Shown piece after piece: positions 13,036 to 18,619 of a stretch of DNA of 27,210 bases. Source of the stretch: a virus; IMG/VR virus record IMGVR_UViG_3300044971_001761, positions 1-27,210 of that record. One strand, 5' to 3'. Position 1 is the stretch's first letter. The number at the start of each line of letters is the position of its first letter. The notes beneath the pieces are model-generated. The model did not search any database. It was given only the letters and a program-made list of their open reading frames with translations, and was not told the DNA's origin. The translations under genes were made by a program, and so were the position numbers.

Positions 13036-13364
13036 ACGTTAAAGCATTGTACCGCTGCACCGATTGCGGCCATGAACAAACCGTAACAGAAATCCATACC
13101 GAAGACGGTAGTGTCTATGTGGGTAGTGGCGCCAACTGGTGTGACGAATGCATGGATGGTCTTCCGGAACGAGTAGAGCCCAGGGAAAAAACCCTACTAG
13201 GTAAAGTCCTCACACAAGAGCACCACGACTACCTAATCCAACTGAGGGATTCTGGTGCCACCAACATGTGGGGAGCTACACCCTATATTGAACGGGAGTT
13301 TGGTGTACCGTACGTGGATGCAAAGGCCATTCTATTGGAGTGGATTGAGTATATGTCCAAGTGA
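13032..13364 (+). CDS. Zinc-ribbon protein with helical C-terminal domain, 110 aa
   Basis: MNVKALYRCTDCGHEQTVTE carries the first CxxC (residues 9-12) and WCDEC at about residues 36-40 the second, a likely zinc ribbon. The C-terminal half (LTQEHHDYLIQLRDSGATNM, YIEREFGVPYVDAKAILLEW) resembles short phage helical proteins found alone elsewhere, so this may be a fusion. Role unknown; RNA or DNA contact is possible. Its TGA starts the next cassette. Confidence 0.68.
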   Translation: MNVKALYRCTDCGHEQTVTEIHTEDGSVYVGSGANWCDECMDGLPERVEPREKTLLGKVLTQEHHDYLIQLRDSGATNMWGATPYIEREFGVPYVDAKAILLEWIEYMSK

Positions 13365-13379
13365 GTACTTTTGATGTAC

Positions 13380-13407
13380 TTGACAATTACCAGAATCCTG
13401 GTATAAT
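13380..13407 (+). promoter_or_regulatory. Sigma70 promoter cassette 9
   Basis: TTGACA (13380-13385), 16 bp with inverted repeat in ACCAGAATCCTGG, TATAAT (13402-13407), leader AGAACCATACCAAGACGAAAG. Upstream AGTAC/GTACT inverted repeat. Confidence 0.93.
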
Positions 13408-13434
13408 AGAACCATACCAAGACGAAAGATACCA

Positions 13435-13614
13435 ATGAAATATACTGTCCAAGAACTCGCCCTCCAATACGCCGAAAAGCTGGTGGCATTTCACGAAGCA
13501 AAAAACAGCGACCAAGAAGATCGGAGTCATGTTCTCCGCGCCTATGAAGAATGGTGCCATGCTCAGGCTGCATTGGACACTGCCTGCGAACGCGCCGCTA
13601 AACTTCTGGCTTGA
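13435..13614 (+). CDS. Unknown helical protein, 59 aa
   Basis: MKYTVQELALQYAEKLVAFH then HVLRAYEEWCHAQAALDTAC, all helical with two Cys. It begins at the cassette 9 leader (GACGAAAGATACCAATG). AAGGAA after it serves the next gene. No function known. Confidence 0.66.
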   Translation: MKYTVQELALQYAEKLVAFHEAKNSDQEDRSHVLRAYEEWCHAQAALDTACERAAKLLA

Positions 13615-13627
13615 ATAAGGAAATACC

Positions 13628-13834
13628 ATGTCGTGGATATTAGATGGACAAAAAATCTCGGCTTGCTACCTTGGCACAGCCGTCACTGGTCGAGTTGTCT
13701 CCAGTCGCGTGAAGTATGGTGGCAGTGTCCAATACTCAGTAGAGCTGGACGAACCTGTCCAGTTGCCTTGGCGCTCAGAGCCTACCAGTTTTCTTCTGGT
13801 GGATAAGAACGAAGTAATTGATGTAATCGGATGA
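13628..13834 (+). CDS. Conserved-type beta-rich phage protein, 68 aa
   Basis: MSWILDGQKISACYLGTAVT, then VVSSRVKYGGSVQYSVELDE. The G..V...V.SSRVKYGG.V.Y.V.LD pattern looks like a small beta barrel and is found in other phage hypotheticals. GAAATACC before the ATG gives only a weak site. The stop overlaps the next start. Confidence 0.68.
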   Translation: MSWILDGQKISACYLGTAVTGRVVSSRVKYGGSVQYSVELDEPVQLPWRSEPTSFLLVDKNEVIDVIG

Positions 13835-13995
13835 AAACCCTAGCCCAACAATACATGGATATGGTGGACCAGTATGATATGGTCCCTGAGGATGCTCTGG
13901 TGGATATCCTAAAGCTATTGGAGAAGGTTGCTCCAGATGCACTCCGTACGGAGATTGAAAACATTGAGGAGTATATCTCCAGCTGGTCGGAGTGA
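13831..13995 (+). CDS. Unknown acidic helical protein, 54 aa
   Basis: MKTLAQQYMDMVDQYDMVPE followed by DALVDILKLLEKVAPDALRT and ending EEYISSWSE. All helical, acidic. Overlaps the previous stop; one base separates it from the next ATG. Function unknown. Confidence 0.64.
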   Translation: MKTLAQQYMDMVDQYDMVPEDALVDILKLLEKVAPDALRTEIENIEEYISSWSE

Positions 13996-13996
13996 C

Positions 13997-14146
13997 ATGA
14001 CCAAGCATTACTTTGTGGTCTATAAGTCCTACCAAAGACCTGGGCTAGAACACTTTGAGGTTGATGCTGCTAATAAAGCAGAAGCACGGAGAATGTTTCT
14101 GGAAGCCAACATCAAGCACGATTACATTATCAAGATTATATTATGA
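13997..14146 (+). CDS. Unknown small protein, 49 aa
   Basis: MTKHYFVVYKSYQRPGLEHF then VDAANKAEARRMFLEANI, resembling small phage alpha/beta proteins with a helix of AEAR type. GGTCGGAG precedes the ATG. The stop overlaps the following family member. Confidence 0.64.
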   Translation: MTKHYFVVYKSYQRPGLEHFEVDAANKAEARRMFLEANIKHDYIIKIIL

Positions 14147-14376
14147 ACGAACGAATTAAAGAACTTATGATTGAGGCTTTTCAGAGTCACTACGGTGATC
14201 CAGTTACGCCAGTGTCTAGAGAAAAAGCTGTTGAATTAGTCAGTGGCTGGGGAGAAAAGTTCGCCCAATTGATCGCCGAAGATTGTGCTAAGATGTTGGA
14301 CGAAGATTCATACATCATGCCCGAACTCGGTGGTTACGCTCACGACATTCGTACACGCTATGGAGTCCAAGAATGA
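14143..14376 (+). CDS. FAELIV-family small protein, 77 aa
   Basis: MNERIKELMIEAFQSHYGDP begins it, with GEKFAQLIAEDCAKML in the centre and RTRYGVQE at the end, slightly diverged from the FGVEE ending. The first 20 bases equal those of the copies at 7608 and 14618 but for one base. Confidence 0.77.
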   Translation: MNERIKELMIEAFQSHYGDPVTPVSREKAVELVSGWGEKFAQLIAEDCAKMLDEDSYIMPELGGYAHDIRTRYGVQE

Positions 14377-14621
14377 AAACAATTTACAAATACACAGTAA
14401 CCGGTCGCTCCGACACAGAAATGCCGGTTGGTGCCCGTATACTCCATTGCAATATGCAGGGAAAAGATTTCTGTATGTGGGCACTGGTAGACACTGATGC
14501 TCAAATAGAACCTCGAACCTTTGAGGTTGTAGGGACTGGATGGGAACTGGACGAGAATATGTTCTACATTGGGACCTGTCTCGAGGGGTCATTTGTTTGG
14601 CATATTATGGAGATTGTATGA
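14373..14621 (+). CDS. DUF7352-type protein, 82 aa
   Basis: MKTIYKYTVTGRSDTEMPVG, then ARILHCNMQGKDFCMWALVD and VVGTGWELDENMFYIGTCLE. The order KTIYKY......IEMP.GA.IL......LWALVD......GTG......YIGT fits the DUF7352 family of phage and bacterial proteins as I recall it. Beta-rich, unknown function. It lies between two FAELIV-family genes and overlaps both by ATGA. Confidence 0.72.
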   Translation: MKTIYKYTVTGRSDTEMPVGARILHCNMQGKDFCMWALVDTDAQIEPRTFEVVGTGWELDENMFYIGTCLEGSFVWHIMEIV

Positions 14622-14845
14622 ACGAACGAATTGAAGAACTAATGTTTGAGGCTGGTAGGTATGCTGATAAAAATACCGGAAGTTCAGACCGAAGTGGGAT
14701 GTGGGTGTATCAATATAGTGAAAAGTTCGCCGAGTTGATTGTGAAAAAATGTATGGAACTTACCAAACGGTGTTCCACTGGTAAAGGCATACACGATTTA
14801 TTTGCCGATGAAATCATTAAAGAACATTTCGGAGTTGAAGAATGA
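14618..14845 (+). CDS. FAELIV-family small protein, 75 aa
   Basis: MNERIEELMFEAGRYADKNT begins it, with SEKFAELIVKKCMELTK in the centre and KEHFGVEE at the end. It starts at ATG 14618; a frame extending upstream to 14540 lies inside the DUF7352-type gene. Stop overlaps the next start. Confidence 0.78.
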   Translation: MNERIEELMFEAGRYADKNTGSSDRSGMWVYQYSEKFAELIVKKCMELTKRCSTGKGIHDLFADEIIKEHFGVEE

Positions 14846-14982
14846 TTTATATTAACCTACTATTTGTTGTGACCAGTGCATACTTTTTGTCCGTATCTGA
14901 GAACAAACCCTCCATTATACTCCATGCCGTGGCTTTGGCACTGAATACATTGGCGGTGATTCTCCACCTAGCCATTATGTAA
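14842..14982 (+). CDS. Small membrane protein, 46 aa
   Basis: MIYINLLFVVTSAYFLSVSE is the first helix and IILHAVALALNTLAVILHLA the second, with a short polar turn (ENKPS). The start overlaps the stop of the FAELIV gene, and the GGAG within its FGVEE codons is the ribosome site. Function unknown. Confidence 0.64.
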   Translation: MIYINLLFVVTSAYFLSVSENKPSIILHAVALALNTLAVILHLAIM

Positions 14983-14996
14983 TACTTTCTTCTGAC

Positions 14997-15024
14997 TTGA
15001 CAATTACTGGAATCCTGTTATAAT
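14997..15024 (+). promoter_or_regulatory. Sigma70 promoter cassette 10
   Basis: TTGACA (14997-15002), 16 bp with ACTGGAATCCTG, TATAAT (15019-15024); TGT rather than TGG precedes the -10. Leader AGAACCATACTAAGACGAAAG. Confidence 0.9.
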
Positions 15025-15051
15025 AGAACCATACTAAGACGAAAGATGACC

Positions 15052-15210
15052 ATGCAAACCCAATTGACTGTAGCAGAATTGATCCGTATTTTGCAAGCAT
15101 TGCCAGACCAGGATGCCAGCGTTGAGATGGCCATGAACCAAGAGTATCAAAGCCCAGTTTTCGCCTCGGACATCCATGTTTGGGGTGATACCATTGTAAT
15201 CGGAGAGTAA
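15052..15210 (+). CDS. Unknown small protein, 52 aa
   Basis: MQTQLTVAELIRILQALPDQ followed by DASVEMAMNQEYQSPVF and GDTIVIGE. This LxxxLxxLPxDAxVEM pattern is common in small phage proteins with unknown function. I start at ATG 15052 because it aligns with the leader-to-start spacing of cassette 9; ATG 15046 in the same frame adds two residues. Confidence 0.68.
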   Translation: MQTQLTVAELIRILQALPDQDASVEMAMNQEYQSPVFASDIHVWGDTIVIGE

Positions 15211-15211
15211 T

Positions 15212-15598
15212 ATGGCCATTGGACATGTATACTTAATTGGACCCATCAAACCCCACAAAGGTTGGACTAGTGGAACTGGAACATGGCCATTCAAAATTGG
15301 TGTTTCCAAAAGCAATAAAGGTGTAGCCAAACGCCTGTCAACTTTGAATACCGGAAACTGGTTGCAGTTGGGCATAGAATATATCTCACCTCAAATTCCA
15401 GAACCATATGACGTTGAATTGTATTTACATAAGAATTACTCCAAGAGACTAATCAGAGGCGAATGGTTCAAATTATCCTATGCTGAATTCAAATATATTG
15501 TAGACCGTCTGGATAAGGAACCGGCTGAAACCTTCGATTCAATGAGGGACCGCGGTGCTCACATACGGGAATGGCGCGATAACCACGCCTTGTGGTAA
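15212..15598 (+). CDS. GIY-YIG protein, T5orf172/MUG113 type, 128 aa
   Basis: GHVYLIGPI near residue 4 and PFKIGVSKS near residue 26 correspond to the GIY and YIG strands. AKRLSTLNTGN carries the conserved Arg, and VELYLHKNYSKRLIRGEWF the conserved Glu and the GEWF motif typical of the T5orf172/MUG113 group. Members occur singly in phages and next to Bro-type DNA-binding domains; nuclease activity is presumed by fold, not shown. It is unlike the other GIY-YIG gene at 16545. It lies one base after the preceding stop. Confidence 0.78.
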   Translation: MAIGHVYLIGPIKPHKGWTSGTGTWPFKIGVSKSNKGVAKRLSTLNTGNWLQLGIEYISPQIPEPYDVELYLHKNYSKRLIRGEWFKLSYAEFKYIVDRLDKEPAETFDSMRDRGAHIREWRDNHALW

Positions 15599-15617
15599 AA
15601 GAGAACTTTCCACTGAC

Positions 15618-15645
15618 TTGACAATTACCGGAATCCTGGTATAAT
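15618..15645 (+). promoter_or_regulatory. Sigma70 promoter cassette 11
   Basis: TTGACA (15618-15623), 16 bp with ACCGGAATCCTGG, TATAAT (15640-15645). The leader changes here to TGTATGGAAG instead of AGAGCC, as in cassette 12. Confidence 0.92.
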
Positions 15646-15671
15646 TGTATGGAAGAAAGCGAGAATTGATT

Positions 15672-15887
15672 ATGAAAAAGACCTACGCCATGTTTACTCC
15701 AGCCGGAGATGCTGCTGTCCGTAACATCACCTTAGCGGCTAAAGCTGCTAAATTGTCCTGGACTACAGTTGATGCTATGTTGACTGCATTGTCCTATGAC
15801 TCACGTTATGCTGAGGCGCTGGATACGGAAGTCCGTGAATGTGTTTATGCCGAGTTGAGCAAATCAGCCAAAACCTATATTCTGTAA
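15672..15887 (+). CDS. Unknown helical protein, 71 aa
   Basis: MKKTYAMFTPAGDAAVRNIT then LAAKAAKLSWTTVDAMLTAL, ending AKTYIL. The ATG at 15672 follows GCGAGAATTGATT; an in-frame ATG at 15645 overlaps the -10 and could not be translated from this promoter. No family recognised. Confidence 0.66.
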   Translation: MKKTYAMFTPAGDAAVRNITLAAKAAKLSWTTVDAMLTALSYDSRYAEALDTEVRECVYAELSKSAKTYIL

Positions 15888-15889
15888 TT

Positions 15890-16327
15890 ATGAAAATCAA
15901 ATACGCTGTTGTATACACCGGAGATAGCATTGATACCGTGATGTGTGGAAATCGGATATCCCGAGCCGCGCACTGCGCCCAACAACATTATGGTATTGAT
16001 CACACATTCATTTTACATAGAAACGCAGAAAAGGCTCTCGATAACCTTTTGCGAATGTATGCTCTAACTTTAGATTATGATATTGATTTTACAGATAGAC
16101 AAATTGAATATAACACTCATAGATTGGCGTGGTATAAAAATGAGCTCCTAACTGCTATCATGCATGATCAAAGAGGTCGAGCCGGTGCCATGAAAAGGCA
16201 GGTTAATCGTGTAACGAATTGTATTGCTAAGAATCGCGAGGAACTGAGTAAACTTCTGGATGAGTTAGCCCTGGTTCATGTGAAGCCTGTTCCTTTCGTT
16301 ATCGTTGAGGTTCAAGTGGCCTCATAA
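15890..16327 (+). CDS. Unknown protein with coiled coil, 145 aa
   Basis: MKIKYAVVYTGDSIDTVMCG starts a short beta segment. Residues about 50-125 are helical and charged (DFTDRQIEYNTHRLAWYKNE, RVTNCIAKNREELSKLLDEL), and the end VPFVIVEVQVAS is a beta strand. This last plus-strand gene is two bases after the previous stop. No function known. Confidence 0.64.
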   Translation: MKIKYAVVYTGDSIDTVMCGNRISRAAHCAQQHYGIDHTFILHRNAEKALDNLLRMYALTLDYDIDFTDRQIEYNTHRLAWYKNELLTAIMHDQRGRAGAMKRQVNRVTNCIAKNREELSKLLDELALVHVKPVPFVIVEVQVAS

Positions 16328-16355
16328 TCATTGATTTTAAAACGGTCTTCTCCAA

Positions 16356-16411
16356 GTCAATAGGCATGCGGGTTCCAAGAGCCCGGATTTCGGATATCCG
16401 ATTCTATTGAT
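16356..16411. other. Folded element in the convergent junction
   Basis: TCAATAG (16357-16363) pairs with CTATTGA (16404-16410). Inside are a 6-bp hairpin CGGGTT/AGCCCG with loop CCAAG (16369-16385) and a perfect 12-bp palindrome TCGGATATCCGA (16390-16401). Together they make a three-way-junction shape on either strand. No T run follows, so it is not a standard terminator. It could end converging transcripts, stabilise an RNA end or be a protein site (inference). The rest of 16328-16544 holds only the promoter at 16473-16500. Confidence 0.5.
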
Positions 16412-16472
16412 GGTTATTGCGTGGATAGTATGGTAGTACCAATCCAGGCATTTATGCATACTTTCCACTGAC

Positions 16473-16500
16473 TTGACACCAGATCCACCTGTGGTATAAT
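16473..16500 (+). promoter_or_regulatory. Sigma70 promoter cassette 12, orphan and antisense
   Basis: TTGACA (16473-16478), 16 bp, TATAAT (16495-16500) with TGG before it, and the upstream ACTTTCCACTGACTTGACA block as in cassettes 6 and 11. The spacer has diverged. No plus-strand gene follows; the transcript would enter the GIY-YIG gene antisense. Confidence 0.85.
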
Positions 16501-16544
16501 TGTATCAGATCGAAGCAAAAGGCAGGGTGGACGGTGGGAGTGGG

Positions 16545-16952
16545 CTACCGTTGGATCAAGTTCCGCTTCATCACTTTACATGAACACCACTCATTGTACC
16601 ATCTGTCGCTTAGTAGTGCCTCATACTGAAATATAAAGTGGGTTTCATAATAGGTACACTCGGAGCGGGTCTTACACAGGCGGATGATGTACCGCTCAAA
16701 GTTATCTACCCCAAGTGTAGCCACATCCTCTAGCAAAGTCTTATTGGATCCATAGTAATCTTGCCAATCACTAGCAAGGCGGATCTTCTTCCTCTTACCC
16801 TTTACTGTTCTATAGCCAGCTTTGGTGAAGAACTTCTTACCAACATAGCGGCGACCGGTCACCTTGTTCATTATAACATAGATGAAACCCCAGTGCCCAT
16901 CAAGCATTTCATCCGTAACTGGCTTACCGTTATCAATCGTCCATGCTGTCAT
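16545..16952 (-). CDS. GIY-YIG endonuclease, phage Seg-like, 135 aa
   Basis: GFIYVIMNKVTGRRYVGKKF (about residues 22-41) holds the GIY and YIG strands. DWQDYYGSNKTLLED follows, then YETHFIFQYEALL with the likely catalytic Glu, and the final WYNEW. The catalytic core is present but no DNA-recognition domain, so either it acts alone or it is a reduced homing endonuclease of the kind common in T4-like phages. I start at ATG 16952, five bases after GAGGAG and 20 bases inside the preceding gene; an in-frame extension to 16976 is possible. It is the last gene of its operon and is crossed antisense by the promoter at 16473. Confidence 0.78.
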   Translation of the reverse strand: MTAWTIDNGKPVTDEMLDGHWGFIYVIMNKVTGRRYVGKKFFTKAGYRTVKGKRKKIRLASDWQDYYGSNKTLLEDVATLGVDNFERYIIRLCKTRSECTYYETHFIFQYEALLSDRWYNEWCSCKVMKRNLIQR

Positions 16953-17091
16953 CGGACTCCTCGGACGGCGTATCAATTAGATATTCTGCACAGAAAGGAC
17001 AATGAATTGGATCGGCGTTGCACTCGTCTCCATCATATACTATCTTGAAGGCGTTGTCACAATTTTCGCATTCGTGCTTTATTGTATTCAT
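16933..17091 (-). CDS. Small zinc-ribbon protein, 52 aa
   Basis: MNTIKHECENCDNAFKIVYD with CxxC at residues 8-11, then HCPFCAEYL with a second CxxC at about residues 32-35, and an acidic tail (EESDDSMDD). This is a minimal zinc ribbon with acidic tail, a layout I know from several T4-like phages. Function unknown. Its end overlaps the GIY-YIG gene. Confidence 0.75.
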   Translation of the reverse strand: MNTIKHECENCDNAFKIVYDGDECNADPIHCPFCAEYLIDTPSEESDDSMDD

Positions 17092-17106
17092 GCATTTCCT
17101 TTATTC

Positions 17107-17424
17107 TTATAACCATGAGGTATCGTCCTCATCGTGATATGTATGCATGTTATCTGTGGTCAGCGGAATGTCCAGCATCCAATCCGGATCCTCAAGGACG
17201 TATTCACCGGACCGCTCAAGGGCTCTATTCTTATTCAGGCGATTGGCAAAATCCGATGCGATGGACCTGGTGGCGGCTCCTTCAGGACTCGCGTGATAGG
17301 CCAATAGTTTCGCGGACTTCTGCGCCTTCAATTCATCGGACTGTGGGCGACTATTGCCGCATGATTGACCACAAAAACGCCCTCTCTTTTTATGTTGGGC
17401 GCCACATACCGGGCATGTTTTCAT
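17107..17424 (-). CDS. Zinc-finger protein, 105 aa, homing-endonuclease-associated type
   Basis: MKTCPVCGAQHKKRGRFCGQ and CGNSRPQ give a likely four-Cys zinc site (residues 4, 7, 18, 22). SDELKAQKSAKLLAYHASPE is a helix resembling NUMOD3-like DNA-binding helices in homing endonucleases. Short proteins of this build are common in phages. The ATG lies eight bases after a TATAAATA late promoter, leaving almost no leader. Confidence 0.62.
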   Translation of the reverse strand: MKTCPVCGAQHKKRGRFCGQSCGNSRPQSDELKAQKSAKLLAYHASPEGAATRSIASDFANRLNKNRALERSGEYVLEDPDWMLDIPLTTDNMHTYHDEDDTSWL

Positions 17425-17533
17425 AATGCAATATTTATAGGAAACGTCAGTAGTGGAGTAGCACTGTGCTTTTATACAGTGGTTTCAGCAAGGATATTGC
17501 TAGGATTACACCATTATTGAAAGGATATTGCTA
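17425..17533 (-). other. Intergenic stretch with a 13-bp direct repeat and a hairpin
   Basis: AAGGATATTGCTA occurs at 17490-17502 and again at 17521-17533. CACTGT/ACAGTG (6 bp) forms a hairpin around an 8-base AT-rich loop near 17463-17481. No gene seen. This lies between the end of the 17534 gene and the late promoter. Confidence 0.6.
17432..17439 (-). promoter_or_regulatory. T4-type late promoter (TATAAATA)
   Basis: A perfect TATAAATA on the minus strand (17439 to 17432), the sequence recognised by the T4 late sigma factor gp55 with gp33. There is no -35 element, as expected. Start would fall at about the ATG of the zinc-finger gene. Confidence 0.5.
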
Positions 17534-17722
17534 TTATTTCAATGATTGAGCTATCTTTTGAGCCATTTCCATTAGTTCTTTATACTCATTGACCATCTCT
17601 TGGTACTTGTTTGTCTTGAATGTGATACTGCTATAGGTGGATGCTTCAAACTCTGCTTGTTTACCATTGATATAGTATTGAATTAGCTCTTGGATCTTTT
17701 GATTGATTTCTTGATTTGTCAT
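17534..17722 (-). CDS. Unknown coiled-coil protein, 62 aa
   Basis: MTNQEINQKIQELIQYYING then YQEMVNEYKELMEMAQKIAQ; all helical with heptad-like spacing. AAGGAAAACC precedes the ATG. It is the last gene of the stretch before the direct repeats. Function unknown. Confidence 0.66.
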   Translation of the reverse strand: MTNQEINQKIQELIQYYINGKQAEFEASTYSSITFKTNKYQEMVNEYKELMEMAQKIAQSLK

Positions 17723-17737
17723 TGGTTTTCCTTTTGT

Positions 17738-17938
17738 TTACCAGTCGGATTCGTCTGTGATTGATACTGTTACTGTCGTGTCATAGTTGCTTATTGGTAC
17801 GTCTACGCTTGCTGTGAGGATTGTTCCTATACCGGATGAATCATCACATTCTATTGTTACTCTTGGTGCATTCGGAAATGTATCTATAAACTTCTGAATG
17901 TCTATTAGTTCTTGTCTGCTGAGGATAATTTTATTCAT
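17738..17938 (-). CDS. Conserved-type phage protein ending ITDESDW, 66 aa
   Basis: MNKIILSRQELIDIQKFIDT, then VTIECDDSSGIGTILTASVD and the end VSITDESDW. The SSGIG segment and an ITDxSxW end recur in small phage proteins of unknown function. The start overlaps the previous stop without a clear Shine-Dalgarno, so coupling is likely. Confidence 0.7.
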   Translation of the reverse strand: MNKIILSRQELIDIQKFIDTFPNAPRVTIECDDSSGIGTILTASVDVPISNYDTTVTVSITDESDW

Positions 17939-18246
17939 TTGTTGTGGTGCTCCAGAATAATTTGCTTTACTTTGTTCATTGAAAAGACTGTTGCATTAGA
18001 TTCAAATGAATAACTGGATCGGATGATTCTATAGATTTCGGATGCGTCTTCTCTATTATACCAGGTGCCGATGAATGAGCCATGGATTTCTTTTAGGCCA
18101 TGGAGCATACATGGATCAGTTACGTACCGATATTGATATTGCTCCCATTTTTCCGGATGATTTTTTGCGATATCACGGACATAATCTCCATATTGCCGCC
18201 AACACCCGGCTATGATCCAATATTGTGTTTTATTAATTCTAGGCAC
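17935..18246 (-). CDS. Tandem paralogue B of a phage protein, 103 aa
   Basis: It shares with the gene upstream the order YWIIAG...YGDYVRDI...HPEKWEQYQYRYVTD...GSFIGTWYNREDASEIYRII. Clearly a tandem duplicate of 18239-18619, diverged in its two ends. Aromatic-rich, alpha/beta, unknown function. The start overlaps the last eight bases of the upstream copy. Confidence 0.75.
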   Translation of the reverse strand: MPRINKTQYWIIAGCWRQYGDYVRDIAKNHPEKWEQYQYRYVTDPCMLHGLKEIHGSFIGTWYNREDASEIYRIIRSSYSFESNATVFSMNKVKQIILEHHNK

Positions 18247-18619
18247 CTACTGCTCCTACTGGTTTACCATATCGGTCTAGGACCTTTCTTGCGGTGAATA
18301 GTCCTGGATTGTATGTGTTTTCGGCGTACCCGATGTGGCTTGCACTTATGATTCCATAGATTATTCTTGCGTCTTCTCTATTATACCAGGTGCCGATGAA
18401 TGAGCCTCGCATGTTTCTTTGACCTCTGATTATATCAACATGCCGGACATACCGATAATCATATTGCTCCAACCTTTCTGGATGAATGTCTGTAATATGG
18501 CGGATGTATTCCACATATTCTTGGTGATTTCCTGTTATCACCCAATAGATTGGCTTACGCTTCTCATTCCAAACCAACGCCTGTAATACCCATGCTGCTA
18601 CTACATCATCGTCTAACAT
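18239..18619 (-). CDS. Tandem paralogue A of a phage protein, 126 aa
   Basis: An N-terminal extension (MLDDDVVAAWVLQALVWN) precedes the shared domain KPIYWVITGNHQEYVEYIRH, HPERLEQYDYRYVRH, and GSFIGTWYNREDARIIYGII. Both copies keep the segment GSFIGTWYNREDA exactly, so it is probably functional. I start at ATG 18619, overlapping the exonuclease stop; a GTG nine bases upstream is possible. Confidence 0.74.
   Translation of the reverse strand: MLDDDVVAAWVLQALVWNEKRKPIYWVITGNHQEYVEYIRHITDIHPERLEQYDYRYVRHVDIIRGQRNMRGSFIGTWYNREDARIIYGIISASHIGYAENTYNPGLFTARKVLDRYGKPVGAVGA

Noticed and set aside
16364-16403. Possible tRNA (GGGTTCCAAG resembles a T-arm)
   Set aside because: The five bases before TTC do not pair with those after the loop, and no acceptor or anticodon stem can be drawn.
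3462-16500. Repeated 28-bp units that might suggest a CRISPR array
   Set aside because: Spacing runs from about 400 to 5,000 bases with genes between, and every unit is a full promoter.
16533-16628. 31-codon GTG-started plus-strand frame after the orphan promoter
   Set aside because: It is antisense to the end of the GIY-YIG gene, with no ribosome site and unremarkable composition.
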